Below, one piece after another: positions 36,792 to 44,911 of a stretch of DNA of 64,000 nt. Source of the DNA: Candidatus Electrothrix rattekaaiensis (lineage in GTDB: Bacteria > Desulfobacterota > Desulfobulbia > Desulfobulbales > Desulfobulbaceae); NCBI GenBank assembly GCA_032595675.1, contig JAVQMD010000003.1:1-64000 (forward strand), written 5' to 3'. Within the stretch, counting starts at the first letter, position 1. Each line of letters opens with the position of its first letter. The notes beneath the pieces are model-generated. The model ran no database searches. It saw nothing but the letters and a program-made list of their open reading frames with translations, and had not been told where the DNA came from. The position numbers and the translations under genes are program-made.

Positions 36792-38679
36792 CAAAAAGTC
36801 TACACGGTAACGTTTTGAAATTATTTACTTATAATTAACTTTACTGTTGATTTTTATTCGTTTTCATGGTAAGGTTTTATATATTTCAAATACTTATCTA
36901 GAAAAAGCCATGCTTAACATCAAAGATCACAAAACCATCAACATGTTCGACCCCTTTGATTATCTCGGGCCGAAACGTCGAAAAATGTTGGACGAATCAT
37001 GGGCCGGGATTTTTCGGGATCATATTCGTCAGATCCTGCCTGTTGATTTTCTCGCTCTCCATTTCAGTGCAAATATGGGCCGACCGACCAACGAACTCGT
37101 AGCCATGATGGGAGCAATGGTATTGCAACAGATGAATGATCTCAATGATGTAGAGACGGCTGAACAGTTCTCCTTTAACATACAATGGCATTACGCCTTG
37201 GATATCACCGATAATTCTGATAAAAATGCTTATGTCTGCCCGAGAAGCATTTTAAATATGCGTTCTGTTATGACAAAATACGGGATCTATGATCGTGTGT
37301 TTAATGCCATAGGCGATGAACTTATCAAGATTTTTGATGCGGACACCTCTTTGCAACGTATAGATTCCGTACATATTTTTTCAAACATGAAGCATCTCGG
37401 TCGTATCGGCATTTTTACAAGCACCATTAAAAAATTTCTGGTCAACCTCAAACGGCATCACAAAGACGAGTTCAATGAACTTGACCTGAATTTGAGGGAG
37501 CGTTATCTAAAAAAAGAAGAGGAAAGCTTCTTTGCCATGGTCAAACCATCCGAATCCGCCAAGACTCTCCAGATGGTTGCCGATGATCTTTGCTTTCTTA
37601 TCAACAAGTTCGGCTCGCACCCTGATATCCCATCCATGAAAACATATCAGCTCATGACGCGCGTCCTGAAAGAACAGTGTATCACGGAGCAAGATGAAAA
37701 AACTCACGAAAAACGCATCAGCCTGAAGGCGAACAAGGATATTCCTTCTGACTCCCTGCAAAACCCCTCTGATCCCGATGCCGGTTACAGCGGTCATAAA
37801 GGCAAAGGATATCAGGTGCAAATTGCTGAAACATACAGCATAGAGGAAGGGAAGGGTCTCAACAAGCTTTCTCTTATTACCCATGTTGATGTCCAGAGTG
37901 CTCATGAAAGTGATGCCGATGCTCTGATGCCGTATATTGAGACGACGGAACAACGGGGAATTAAGCCTAAAGAAGCATTGGCAGACACAATCTACGGCGG
38001 TGACGATAATCACGAAGCGGCACAACAAAAAGGTGTCAATCTCATCGCTCCCACTCTGGACAAGCAAAAAGACCTCTTCTGCACCCTGACTGATTTTGAG
38101 TTTTCCGAAAACGGTTTTGTCATCTCGTGCCCTGAGAACTGCCAACCTATCAAAACATCAAAGAAAAAAGATAGATTTACCATAGCCTTTTCATCAGAAA
38201 GATGTGGTGCCTGCCCGAGAGCTGATCATTGTCCTGTCAAGCCGGGTAAAAAAGACCTCGCTTATCTCCGATATAATGAAAAAAACGTTCGCCTCAGCCG
38301 AAGAAGGCAATACGAACGAACTGATGACTTTAAAAACAAGTATCGGTTTCGGGCCGGTGTTGAGGCGACCATGTCGCAACTTGATCGACGCACGGGAATC
38401 AAGCATCTCCGGGTACGAGGCATGAAAGCGGTACGCTTTGCGGCAACCATGAAGGCGACAGCACTCAATATTATACGGGCGGCTGCGTACAAAAAACGAC
38501 AAAACAAGGGGAAAAGCCCCTCATCACCCTCCTTCGGAGGTTTGATCGGCCTAATTTTGGTTATCAAAGTGCGATTTTTAAAAAATTTTGGCAAAATCGC
38601 AAAAGTTGAAACCGCAATGGCCCGATTTTGATTTTTTCGCCCTCAAACTCTGGCGGACTTTTTACCTGACCATCACTAT
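36788..38679 (+). mobile_element. IS1182-like insertion sequence with 4-bp target duplication
   Basis: About 1.9 kb carrying one transposase gene. It is flanked by TGGA at 36784-36787 and 38680-38683; removing the element and one TGGA restores the reading frame of the host NACHT gene exactly. The right end, read inward, is ATAGTGATGGTCAGGTAAAA. The left end is ATAGCAAAAAGTC, which keeps ATAG and AAAAAGTC but lacks about 12 bp, so the left terminus may be damaged. The right end matches the MITE at 18772-18878. Confidence 0.8.
36910..38631 (+). CDS. IS1182-family DDE transposase
   Basis: 573 residues from the ATG at 36910 (MLNIKDHKTINMFDPFDYLG). An N-terminal DUF772-type domain (FSANMGRPTNELVAMMGAMV) is followed by a DDE catalytic region: IDSVHIFSNM, DPDAGYSGHKGKGYQVQIAE, LADTIYGGDD. 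A Cys cluster (ERCGACPRADHCPV) and the C-terminal Glu region (FRAGVEATMSQLDRRTG) come next. The frame is complete, so the protein may be active, although the left IS end looks shortened. Confidence 0.88.
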   Translation: MLNIKDHKTINMFDPFDYLGPKRRKMLDESWAGIFRDHIRQILPVDFLALHFSANMGRPTNELVAMMGAMVLQQMNDLNDVETAEQFSFNIQWHYALDITDNSDKNAYVCPRSILNMRSVMTKYGIYDRVFNAIGDELIKIFDADTSLQRIDSVHIFSNMKHLGRIGIFTSTIKKFLVNLKRHHKDEFNELDLNLRERYLKKEEESFFAMVKPSESAKTLQMVADDLCFLINKFGSHPDIPSMKTYQLMTRVLKEQCITEQDEKTHEKRISLKANKDIPSDSLQNPSDPDAGYSGHKGKGYQVQIAETYSIEEGKGLNKLSLITHVDVQSAHESDADALMPYIETTEQRGIKPKEALADTIYGGDDNHEAAQQKGVNLIAPTLDKQKDLFCTLTDFEFSENGFVISCPENCQPIKTSKKKDRFTIAFSSERCGACPRADHCPVKPGKKDLAYLRYNEKNVRLSRRRQYERTDDFKNKYRFRAGVEATMSQLDRRTGIKHLRVRGMKAVRFAATMKATALNIIRAAAYKKRQNKGKSPSSPSFGGLIGLILVIKVRFLKNFGKIAKVETAMARF

Positions 38680-38683
38680 TGGA

Positions 38684-39230
38684 GGGAATAATTTTTGGTT
38701 TGATTATTGGCGGACTGGTTGGACTTATAGCCTTTGGTTCATTAGCCTACGGGTTGTCTTGCGTAGTAATTTTCGCATTAATCCGTGCCAGCAGAAACCT
38801 TAACGTTTCCATTCCAGAAACAGTAAGCCCTTATCAAACGCTTTTTTATGCTGGCCTTAATGGTTGTTTTCTTGTTCCACTTACTAGCTTAACCGCAGCA
38901 TTTGTTTATTTTAAAGCTATAGAATCTACTAAATACACTGGATGTCAACTAGTGAACAACATGCAGGAACCATCTGTTTATGCGGTATTTTTCCTTATGC
39001 TTTTTGTTAGCATCGTCTCTTACGGAAGTATTACCATTATCAGACATTATTTAGTAAGATTATTCCTCTGGCAAGAGGACCAACTCCCTCTCCGCCTCAT
39101 CAACTGGCTAGAATTCCTCCATCACCGTAAAATCCTGCAACGGGTCGGCGGGAGCTACCACTTCATCCACAAACAACTCCTGGAATACTTGGCCCGAACC
39201 CACTCTGTTCAGCAAAAACCTGACTCATAA
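38684..39230 (+). pseudogene. NACHT NTPase, C-terminal part, downstream of the insertion sequence
   Basis: 181 codons that continue the frame of 35340-36787 (GIIFGLIIGGLVGLIAFGSL onward). Three to four hydrophobic segments (around codons 5-35, 55-75 and 105-130 of this part) precede a soluble tail, LPLRLINWLEFLHHRKILQR and then FIHKQLLEYLA, which I recall as the typical end of cyanobacterial and deltaproteobacterial NACHT proteins. No own ribosome binding site, so it is probably silent. Confidence 0.8.
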
Positions 39231-39290
39231 AAGACAGACAAGCCCTGCCTCTACCCAAAAACTTCTTGGCTTTACCCAGCCCGCCTCTCC

Positions 39291-39441
39291 CTCCAACCCA
39301 GACACCGCCTGGCTCCACCCGGACCCGCCCTGCCTTTTCCAGCACCTCACCGCCCTCTTTTCCCTTGACAACAAAAAACCAACGTTTTAACGTAATTCCT
39401 CCTGTCTATAAAATTCTTACTGAAAGGACGTGCAATGCCCA
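39291..39441 (+). repeat. Duplicated promoter/leader region, copy 1
   Basis: About 150 bp similar to 39714-39864: CCCGCCCTGCCTTTTCCAGC and CTTGACAACAAAAAACCAAC, then GTTTTAACGTAATT, a ribosome binding site and an ATG. Both copies preserve TTGACA and TTTAACGTAAT at the same distance, so this is probably a promoter (39365-39393) duplicated with its gene start. Confidence 0.7.
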
Positions 39442-39509
39442 ACGACAAGGCCCAGCCCGGCTATCAAGCAATGAAGGATAACTCTTGGAAACAGAGCAAG
39501 AATACGTGA
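39435..39509 (+). pseudogene. Internally deleted copy of the 152-residue gene at 39858
   Basis: 24 codons, MPNDK followed by QPGYQAMKDNSWKQSKNT and a stop. The intact neighbour starts MPNDNVTIEQ and has LPGYQAMVDD at residue ~35. The copy thus joins the first five codons to the PGYQAM segment, with about 29 codons lost, and then runs into unrelated sequence. Ribosome binding site (AAGGA) and promoter are kept. Confidence 0.65.
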
Positions 39510-39663
39510 GCCTGAATGTGTCCTTTTAAAGCGGCGCGGTGCTGAACATATCAGGCAGTTAATTGAGGGTAAGTCAGTGCAGGAACAGCTGGAATTCTGG
39601 CGGCATCGAACAGATGCTATGCAGAAACGGCAGAAAAAGGGACAGCCGCATAAAAAAAAGTAA
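39475..39663 (+). pseudogene. Fragment of a small charged protein, possibly antitoxin
   Basis: An open frame without a start reads REPECVLLKRRGAEHIRQLI, EGKSVQEQLEFWRHRTDAMQ and a basic tail to a stop at 39661. It has the look of a short antitoxin C-terminus (helical, EQLEFW, basic end). It is fused to the deleted copy upstream in another frame, so the segment 39435-39663 is a patchwork of gene pieces. Confidence 0.4.
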
Positions 39664-39713
39664 TGCGGTATTGTTGATCGTAGCACTGCTGTCCTCAGAT
39701 ACAACATTCCCTC

Positions 39714-39864
39714 TCTGCAACCCAGAAACCGCCTAACTCCACCCTTTCCCGCCCTGCCTTTTTCAGCACCTCACCATCCTTTTTTTCCTTGACAGCAGAA
39801 ACCCGCAGGTTTAACGTAATTTCATACCTATCAAACTCTTACAGGGAGGAATTTGAAATGCCGA
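39714..39864 (+). repeat. Duplicated promoter/leader region, copy 2
   Basis: Second copy of the leader at 39291-39441. TTGACA is at 39789-39794 and TTTAACGTAAT at about 39810-39820. It precedes the intact gene at 39858. Confidence 0.7.
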
Positions 39865-40316
39865 ACGATAATGTCACCATCGAGCAGGTTGCGGAATTAC
39901 TGGGCGTGGAGTTTACGCCACCCCTTGACGGAGCGGACGTGCAGGCCTTGCATAAGTCCCTGCCCGGCTATCAGGCAATGGTGGACGACACCGCCGCCCT
40001 GGTGCAGGAGCATAACGAAACCCTCCGCCTTTCCCCGGCAGTCATGGCCGACCTTGAGCAGGGCTTGGCTGAAGTCAAGCGTCTTGAACCCATTGAACAC
40101 CTCCTGAACCAGCTGCAACAGTCAGTCTACCACCAACGTCTGCAAGCCACCTCCCGCTGTATGGAAGGGCTGTACCAATCCTCCCGACGCATCCGGGAAT
40201 TCGAAAACGCCTACCCGAAGATCCGCGAAAAGGCCCAGTTCCTTTTTGACTTTCTCAAAGCCTTCCGCCCCGGCCCGAAACGGGATAAACCGAGCAGCAA
40301 TGCAGGAAACGGATGA
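39858..40316 (+). CDS. Cytoplasmic helical protein, unknown function
   Basis: 152 residues from the ATG at 39858, which has GGGAGGAA 8 bp upstream; the in-frame start at 39789 falls in the promoter. The protein is helical and rich in Leu/Gln/Glu (QALHKSLPGYQAMVDDTAAL, LNQLQQSVYHQRLQATSRCM). No domain was recognised. It overlaps the following membrane protein gene by 4 bp. A partly deleted duplicate of its start lies just upstream. Confidence 0.65.
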   Translation: MPNDNVTIEQVAELLGVEFTPPLDGADVQALHKSLPGYQAMVDDTAALVQEHNETLRLSPAVMADLEQGLAEVKRLEPIEHLLNQLQQSVYHQRLQATSRCMEGLYQSSRRIREFENAYPKIREKAQFLFDFLKAFRPGPKRDKPSSNAGNG

Positions 40317-40849
40317 GAACAACCGGGAAAAAGGAATCACGGGTCTTTGATATCCTTGTTCTTCTTTTCTTTGGCCTCTTCATTGCCGGTATCACGTCGG
40401 TGCTCTTCTACGTGTATCCGGTCTCTGTCCTGACCTGTGCATATGTGGAACCGAATCAGGTCGACTGCCGGTTGCAGGAACGTGCCATCGGCCTGATTCC
40501 GATACAGGAAATATCTATTGTCGATCTCAAAAGGGCCTATGTGATTAAGGAAGTCACCGAGGTACGCCGGGACGGCAGAAAGGAAAAGCTGGTCGCCAAC
40601 AGGGTCTTGCTCCAGACCGGCTCGGATAAAATCCCCCTGAACAGTTTTGATGAGTCAGGCGGCTTTCTTGCCCGCAACACAGCGGATAAAATCAGGGAAT
40701 TTCTCCGCTCGCACAGCGAGGAAACCCTGCGGGTCTGGCAGGCTACTTGGCTGCCTCTGGGAATCAGCCTCTTTTTCTTCCCCATCGCCTTGCTCATGCT
40801 CTATGCGGCCTTGGATATTCTACTTTGCAGAAAGAAAAGGCAAGGGTAA
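40313..40849 (+). CDS. Two-span membrane protein, unknown function
   Basis: 178 residues with transmembrane helices at ~13-37 and ~148-172 and a ~105-residue domain between them (RLQERAIGLIPIQEISIVDL, KIREFLRSHSEETLRVW). The layout resembles PH-like or DUF3592-type bacterial envelope proteins, but nothing specific was recognised. It is coupled to the preceding gene by a 4-bp overlap, so the two likely act together. Confidence 0.65.
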   Translation: MRTTGKKESRVFDILVLLFFGLFIAGITSVLFYVYPVSVLTCAYVEPNQVDCRLQERAIGLIPIQEISIVDLKRAYVIKEVTEVRRDGRKEKLVANRVLLQTGSDKIPLNSFDESGGFLARNTADKIREFLRSHSEETLRVWQATWLPLGISLFFFPIALLMLYAALDILLCRKKRQG

Positions 40850-40857
40850 GAGAAGGA

Positions 40858-41025
40858 ATGATCAAGACAGCAGGAAATCTTGATCAATTCTGGTTTTACG
40901 TGTACAAAGGGAGCTATAAAAAAGAACTGAAGCATCTCAACTCTTATCCGTTTCTGACCAACGGAAAAATAAGCACTCTGGAGAACCCTGCATGGCTGCA
41001 CGAAAAAAAAAATCCAACTCGCTAA
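40858..41025 (+). CDS. Possible small protein overlapping the nuclease gene
   Basis: 55 codons from an ATG with GAGAAGGA immediately upstream (MIKTAGNLDQFWFYVYKGSY). It overlaps the start of the endonuclease I gene by 34 bp in another frame. It is aromatic-rich and has no recognised relative; it could be a leader or spurious. Confidence 0.3.
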   Translation: MIKTAGNLDQFWFYVYKGSYKKELKHLNSYPFLTNGKISTLENPAWLHEKKNPTR

Positions 41026-41885
41026 AAAGCATCGTTACCACCCTCCTGATCATCCTTGTTGCCGGGGCCTTTCTGATCTTCAAAGGCAACACACCGGAGT
41101 TTCTGCGGGAGTATATTCCACCCGCCCTCCATACGATTTTCTATCCTGCACAAAACAGCGGTGGCAGCACTGTCGCTATCAATAATCTGCCTGCAACAGA
41201 AGGCAACAGCACCATCACCTCCTTTTCCAGTTCCAAGACACAGATTAAAAAGCTCTACGTCAAAGCTGGATACTTCACCACCTTTTACTGCGGGAGCACT
41301 TTTGACGAAGAGTTCACGCTTGACCATAGTAAAAGTGGTTTTCATTTCCGCATGAACGAGACTAGGGCCAACCGGCTTGAATGGGAGCATATCGTTCCGG
41401 CGGAAGCCTTTGGCCAGAGCTTTGCAGAGTGGCGCGACGGCCATCCTGACTGCGTGGACAGCAAAGGCCAGCCCTACGCAGGTCGTCGCTGCGCAGGCAA
41501 GACCAATGAACAGTTTAAGCTGATGGAGGCAGACATGTACAACCTTGTCCCGGCCATCGGCGAGGTCAACGGCGACCGCAGCAACTACAGCTATGCCATG
41601 CTGCAAGGCGAGTTGCGTGAGTACGGGAGCTGCAATATGGAAATTGAGGACCAGAAGGCTGAGCCGCCGGACGACAAGTACGGTGACATCGCCCGCACCT
41701 ACATGTACATGGAATCCGCCTACCAGCGCGGGGTAATTTCCGGGAAGAACGTCAAGCTCTTTGAGGCATGGAACAGAATGGACCCGGTGGATAAACAGGA
41801 GTGCGAACGTGCCCGGCTGATTGAGAAGATCCAAGGTAACAGGAATATGATCATGGTAAAGGCCTGCCAGGAGGCCAGCCTGTAG
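40992..41885 (+). CDS. Endonuclease I family nuclease (EndA/NucM-like), membrane-anchored or secreted
   Basis: 297 residues. An N-terminal hydrophobic helix (IVTTLLIILVAGAFLIF) after a Lys-rich start acts as signal anchor. The catalytic domain from ~residue 85 has FYCGSTFDEEF, the beta-beta-alpha-metal core EWEHIVPAEAFG with general-base His, and NLVPAIGEVNGDRSNY. Cysteines suggest disulfides. The family cuts DNA non-specifically in the periplasm or outside, for nutrient use or against incoming DNA. GGAGAA precedes the ATG. Confidence 0.88.
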   Translation: MAARKKKSNSLKSIVTTLLIILVAGAFLIFKGNTPEFLREYIPPALHTIFYPAQNSGGSTVAINNLPATEGNSTITSFSSSKTQIKKLYVKAGYFTTFYCGSTFDEEFTLDHSKSGFHFRMNETRANRLEWEHIVPAEAFGQSFAEWRDGHPDCVDSKGQPYAGRRCAGKTNEQFKLMEADMYNLVPAIGEVNGDRSNYSYAMLQGELREYGSCNMEIEDQKAEPPDDKYGDIARTYMYMESAYQRGVISGKNVKLFEAWNRMDPVDKQECERARLIEKIQGNRNMIMVKACQEASL

Positions 41886-41990
41886 CTTACACGGGTTATT
41901 GGTTGCCAGGAAATTCGAGCCTCCCTTGTTTCATTTGATATGGTCCGGGACGATCTGTCGCGCATGGAAAATGTCACAGAGGAGAAATGA
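41886..41990 (+). pseudogene. Fragment related to the gene at 51029, with a short internal deletion
   Basis: It directly follows the nuclease stop, in the same frame: QEIRASLVSFD joined to MVRDDLSRMENVTEEK and a stop. The intact relative at 51029 reads EIRASLVSFDIVPRHEKGLL and then HMVRDDLSHMENVTEQ. About 11-12 codons are missing between two ATAT tetranucleotides in the intact copy. No start codon is left. Confidence 0.6.
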
Positions 41991-41999
41991 GACGGAACA

Positions 42000-43181
42000 G
42001 TGGATAGAAAGAAGCTCAAGGGAAGGTTAAAGAGACTCGGCAAAGGGGCGCAGCAGCTTGTCGCGGTACCGCAGAACACCTTGAGCAAGATGAAGCGGCG
42101 TCCGAAAGAATCCCTGACCAATCCCTCGGAAAAAATAGGGATGTCCCCTGGTTCCTTTGTCCATGTGGGTGATTTCTGTCAGCTGGAAACCTTTATTTAT
42201 AAGGTGACCTATAATCGAGAAACCGTTGAGCAGGAAAGAATCGGGGAGCCGGAGCAACTTGCCGGGTTCGACGACAATGACAGCATGACCTGGATAACCG
42301 TGGAAGGGCTGACCGATGTTGATCTGATTGAAAAAATAGGGACAATGGCAGGCATCCACCCGCTTGTTATCGAAGATATCCTCACCACCCATCAACGCCC
42401 CAAATTTGAAGAGTATGATTCCTATCTCTTCATTGTCACCAGTAATCTGAACGCGGTAATAGACGAGAAAAGCGAAGAAATAGATGTGGAACATGAGCAG
42501 ATCAGCCTGCTGATTCTTGCCAATGCCGTGTTTGTTTTCAGGGAGCGGAGTGATGATCTCTTTCAGCCGCTGATCCGACGCATCAAGATGCAAAGAGGCA
42601 AGATACGGAGTATGGGTTCGGATTATCTGGCCTATGCCCTGATCGATATCTTGGTTGATCGGCTCTTCCACATGACCGATATTGTCGACGACACCATCAC
42701 CCTGCTGGAAGACCGACTCCTTTTCTCCGAACCGACCAAGGATATACCGGTGACCATCCAGCAGCTCAAGCGGGAAGCGATCTTTATTAAAAAGCATATC
42801 GTGCCCATCAAAGAACTCACCGGGGCCATCCTGCGCAGCGATTCAAAGCTGATTCATGAGCGAACCAAGATCTATTTCCGGGATGTTTCTGATCATGCCC
42901 TGCGCCTCAGTGAAGCGGTGGAGTCCTATCGGGAGCTGCTGGCCGGTCTGTCCTCGCTCTATATCTCCGGCCTCAGCAACAGAATGAACGAGGTCATGAA
43001 GGTATTGACCCTGTTTGCTTCAGTCTTTATCCCGCTGACCTTCTTAGCCGGTATCTACGGGATGAATTTCGAGTACATGCCGGAACTGCACTGGAAATGG
43101 GCCTACCCGACCCTGTGGATCTTCTTTTTTATCATTCCGGCAGGCTTATTCTGGTATTTCCGAAAGAAGAAATGGCTGTGA
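42000..43181 (+). CDS. corA: CorA-family magnesium/cobalt channel
   Basis: 393 residues. The start used is GTG at 42000; a start slightly further in is possible. A long N-terminal cytoplasmic alpha/beta domain leads into the stalk helix. Two C-terminal transmembrane helices (~335-355 and ~368-388) follow, with the signature YGMNF between them as selectivity filter. It imports Mg2+ as a pentamer in the inner membrane. The extra ~35 residues at the N-terminus are basic. The downstream gene is convergent. Confidence 0.92.
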   Translation: MDRKKLKGRLKRLGKGAQQLVAVPQNTLSKMKRRPKESLTNPSEKIGMSPGSFVHVGDFCQLETFIYKVTYNRETVEQERIGEPEQLAGFDDNDSMTWITVEGLTDVDLIEKIGTMAGIHPLVIEDILTTHQRPKFEEYDSYLFIVTSNLNAVIDEKSEEIDVEHEQISLLILANAVFVFRERSDDLFQPLIRRIKMQRGKIRSMGSDYLAYALIDILVDRLFHMTDIVDDTITLLEDRLLFSEPTKDIPVTIQQLKREAIFIKKHIVPIKELTGAILRSDSKLIHERTKIYFRDVSDHALRLSEAVESYRELLAGLSSLYISGLSNRMNEVMKVLTLFASVFIPLTFLAGIYGMNFEYMPELHWKWAYPTLWIFFFIIPAGLFWYFRKKKWL

Positions 43182-43208
43182 GGAGAGAGGACGAAGCGAG
43201 GAGTCGCT

Positions 43209-43592
43209 CTACGTCCAAGGATTTTCTACTTTAACGCTCAATCCATTAAAATCTTTTATATTTCTTGTTAACACGGGAAGACCTGATGTATAGGAAGCAG
43301 CAGCAATGAGCAAATCAGGCATTTTCTTTTTAATCCCTTGCTTTCTCCAGGAAATAATTTGTTCCCAATGCTCCATCGTAAGCGGCAGCATATTCAACGA
43401 AGCAAAATATCTTCTGATTTCTCTTTCTTGTTCAGCCTGAATCTCCTGCCATCCTAAAACCTCAGCAAAAATAACCGGCGTTAATACCGGTACTACCTCT
43501 CCGCAAGCGACCTGAGCCTTGAGATCGGCCAGTGCAGACCGCCCCTCTAAGAGATATATCCAAATATTCGTATCAAATATGACAGAAGGCAT
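43209..43592 (-). CDS. VapC-type PIN-domain toxin, intact
   Basis: 127 residues of normal length. Conserved acidic residues are visible in VIFDTNIWIYL (D7), IFAEVLGW, and MPDLLIAAASY. The domain ends LTRNIKDFNGL. PIN toxins are Mg2+-dependent ribonucleases that cut tRNA, rRNA or mRNA. It follows its antitoxin gene by 3 bp. This is one of the few complete toxin genes in the window. Confidence 0.88.
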   Translation of the reverse strand: MPSVIFDTNIWIYLLEGRSALADLKAQVACGEVVPVLTPVIFAEVLGWQEIQAEQEREIRRYFASLNMLPLTMEHWEQIISWRKQGIKKKMPDLLIAAASYTSGLPVLTRNIKDFNGLSVKVENPWT

Positions 43593-43595
43593 GGT

Positions 43596-43823
43596 TTATT
43601 CTTCCCGCATTCTCTTTTGAAGCTCCACGCCGTCAGTTAACGAGGGAACCATTCCGAAAAGAGAGTCGATATTTGCGGCTCTGCCGGATTGTTGAAAGGT
43701 TTTAAGTCCATGACGAATAAACTGGGTCACCAGCTCGTTAATATCCAGATTAAACCTTTTCGCCCTGATTTGCAGCTGGGCTATTATTTCTTCATCAATT
43801 CCGTCAATAGATAACGTTGCCAT
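43596..43823 (-). CDS. VapB-like antitoxin
   Basis: 75 residues from the ATG at 43823, preceded by GGAGG. The frame extends 15 codons upstream, but that part looks non-coding. The N-terminus (MATLSIDGIDEEIIAQLQIR) is a FitA/ribbon-helix-helix type DNA-binding fold; the C-terminal half would wrap the PIN toxin. It should repress its own operon with VapC. Confidence 0.82.
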   Translation of the reverse strand: MATLSIDGIDEEIIAQLQIRAKRFNLDINELVTQFIRHGLKTFQQSGRAANIDSLFGMVPSLTDGVELQKRMREE

Positions 43824-43964
43824 ATATAACCTCCAGTAGTATATTGCTTGACTCCAACGAAAAAACAAACTGATACTTTCTATTTGATCATACCTTATTC
43901 ATTACCTCAACAGGGTCTTTTAAAGTCGTCCGAAGCAGAAAACGTTACATGTTCGGCTGAACGC

Positions 43965-44780
43965 TCACCCTAAAGCGACATCAAGGACCATCATGATTGA
44001 AAAACCGATCAAAGTCATCATGGTGACCAAGTCGATATTGGCCTCTATCCGCTGCGATTCCGGGATCAGTTCTTCCACAACAACAAAAATCATGGCCCCG
44101 GCGGAAAAACACAGAGCATAGGGAAGAATAGGCTGCATTTTTAAGACAAAAAGTGCCCCGATCACGCCTGCAATAGGCTCAACCAGACCGGAAGCCTGTC
44201 CCAGAAAAAAACTTTTCTTTTTACTCAGCCCTTCTCTCCTGAGGGGCATTGCAACAACAGCTCCTTCCGGGAAATTCTGAATACCGATACCGATAGCCAG
44301 AGCAATCGCCCCCCCGATAGTGGCGGACGGCAGACCGGCAGCTACTGCCCCGAAGGCAACTCCGACCGCTAATCCCTCTGGAATATTATGCAGTGTTATG
44401 GCAAGAACCAGCAGGGTGCTGCGCTGCCAGGAGGTTTTTACCCCCTCACTGTTTTTCAGAGCAAGCCCCGGATGAAGATGCGGCAGGAAGTTATCAATCA
44501 GCCGCATAAAGATACCTCCTCCCATAAAGCCGATAACTGCGGTCAACCAAGGCGTATGCCCGAGCTGTTCAGCCATTTCTAGGCCGGGCGAGAGTAGCGA
44601 CCAGAAGCTTGCGGCAATCATCACGCCAGCGGCAAAGCCAAGCATTGCGTCCATAAACCTCTGATTCACCGTTTTGGTAAAAAAGACGACTGCTGCCCCT
44701 GCCGCTGTCACGGCCCAGGTAAAAAGGGTGGCAAGGAACGCCTGCATAACCGGGTTCAACTGCTGGATGAAATCAATCAT
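43965..44780 (-). CDS. ZIP-family metal transporter (GufA-like)
   Basis: 271 residues with eight hydrophobic helices. Metal-site motifs HNIPEG in helix 4 and QNFPEG in helix 5 are those of the GufA/ZupT group. It would import Zn2+ or other divalent metals across the inner membrane, or act as an antiporter. It stands alone; no Zur-type site was recognised upstream. Confidence 0.9.
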   Translation of the reverse strand: MIDFIQQLNPVMQAFLATLFTWAVTAAGAAVVFFTKTVNQRFMDAMLGFAAGVMIAASFWSLLSPGLEMAEQLGHTPWLTAVIGFMGGGIFMRLIDNFLPHLHPGLALKNSEGVKTSWQRSTLLVLAITLHNIPEGLAVGVAFGAVAAGLPSATIGGAIALAIGIGIQNFPEGAVVAMPLRREGLSKKKSFFLGQASGLVEPIAGVIGALFVLKMQPILPYALCFSAGAMIFVVVEELIPESQRIEANIDLVTMMTLIGFSIMMVLDVALG

Positions 44781-44911
44781 TATACCGCCTCATAAGAAAT
44801 AAGAATTTGCATCGGGAATCCAATATCCTTTTTTGGGGAGAGGATATGGTCTGCATTATACCTTATAAAGTCGCCCGACACAGAATGATATTTACGGTTT
44901 TTCCTGTTCAC

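Noticed and set aside
38684-39230. Separate membrane protein gene starting at TTG 38679
   Set aside because: The frame joins the NACHT N-terminal part exactly once the IS and one TGGA copy are removed.
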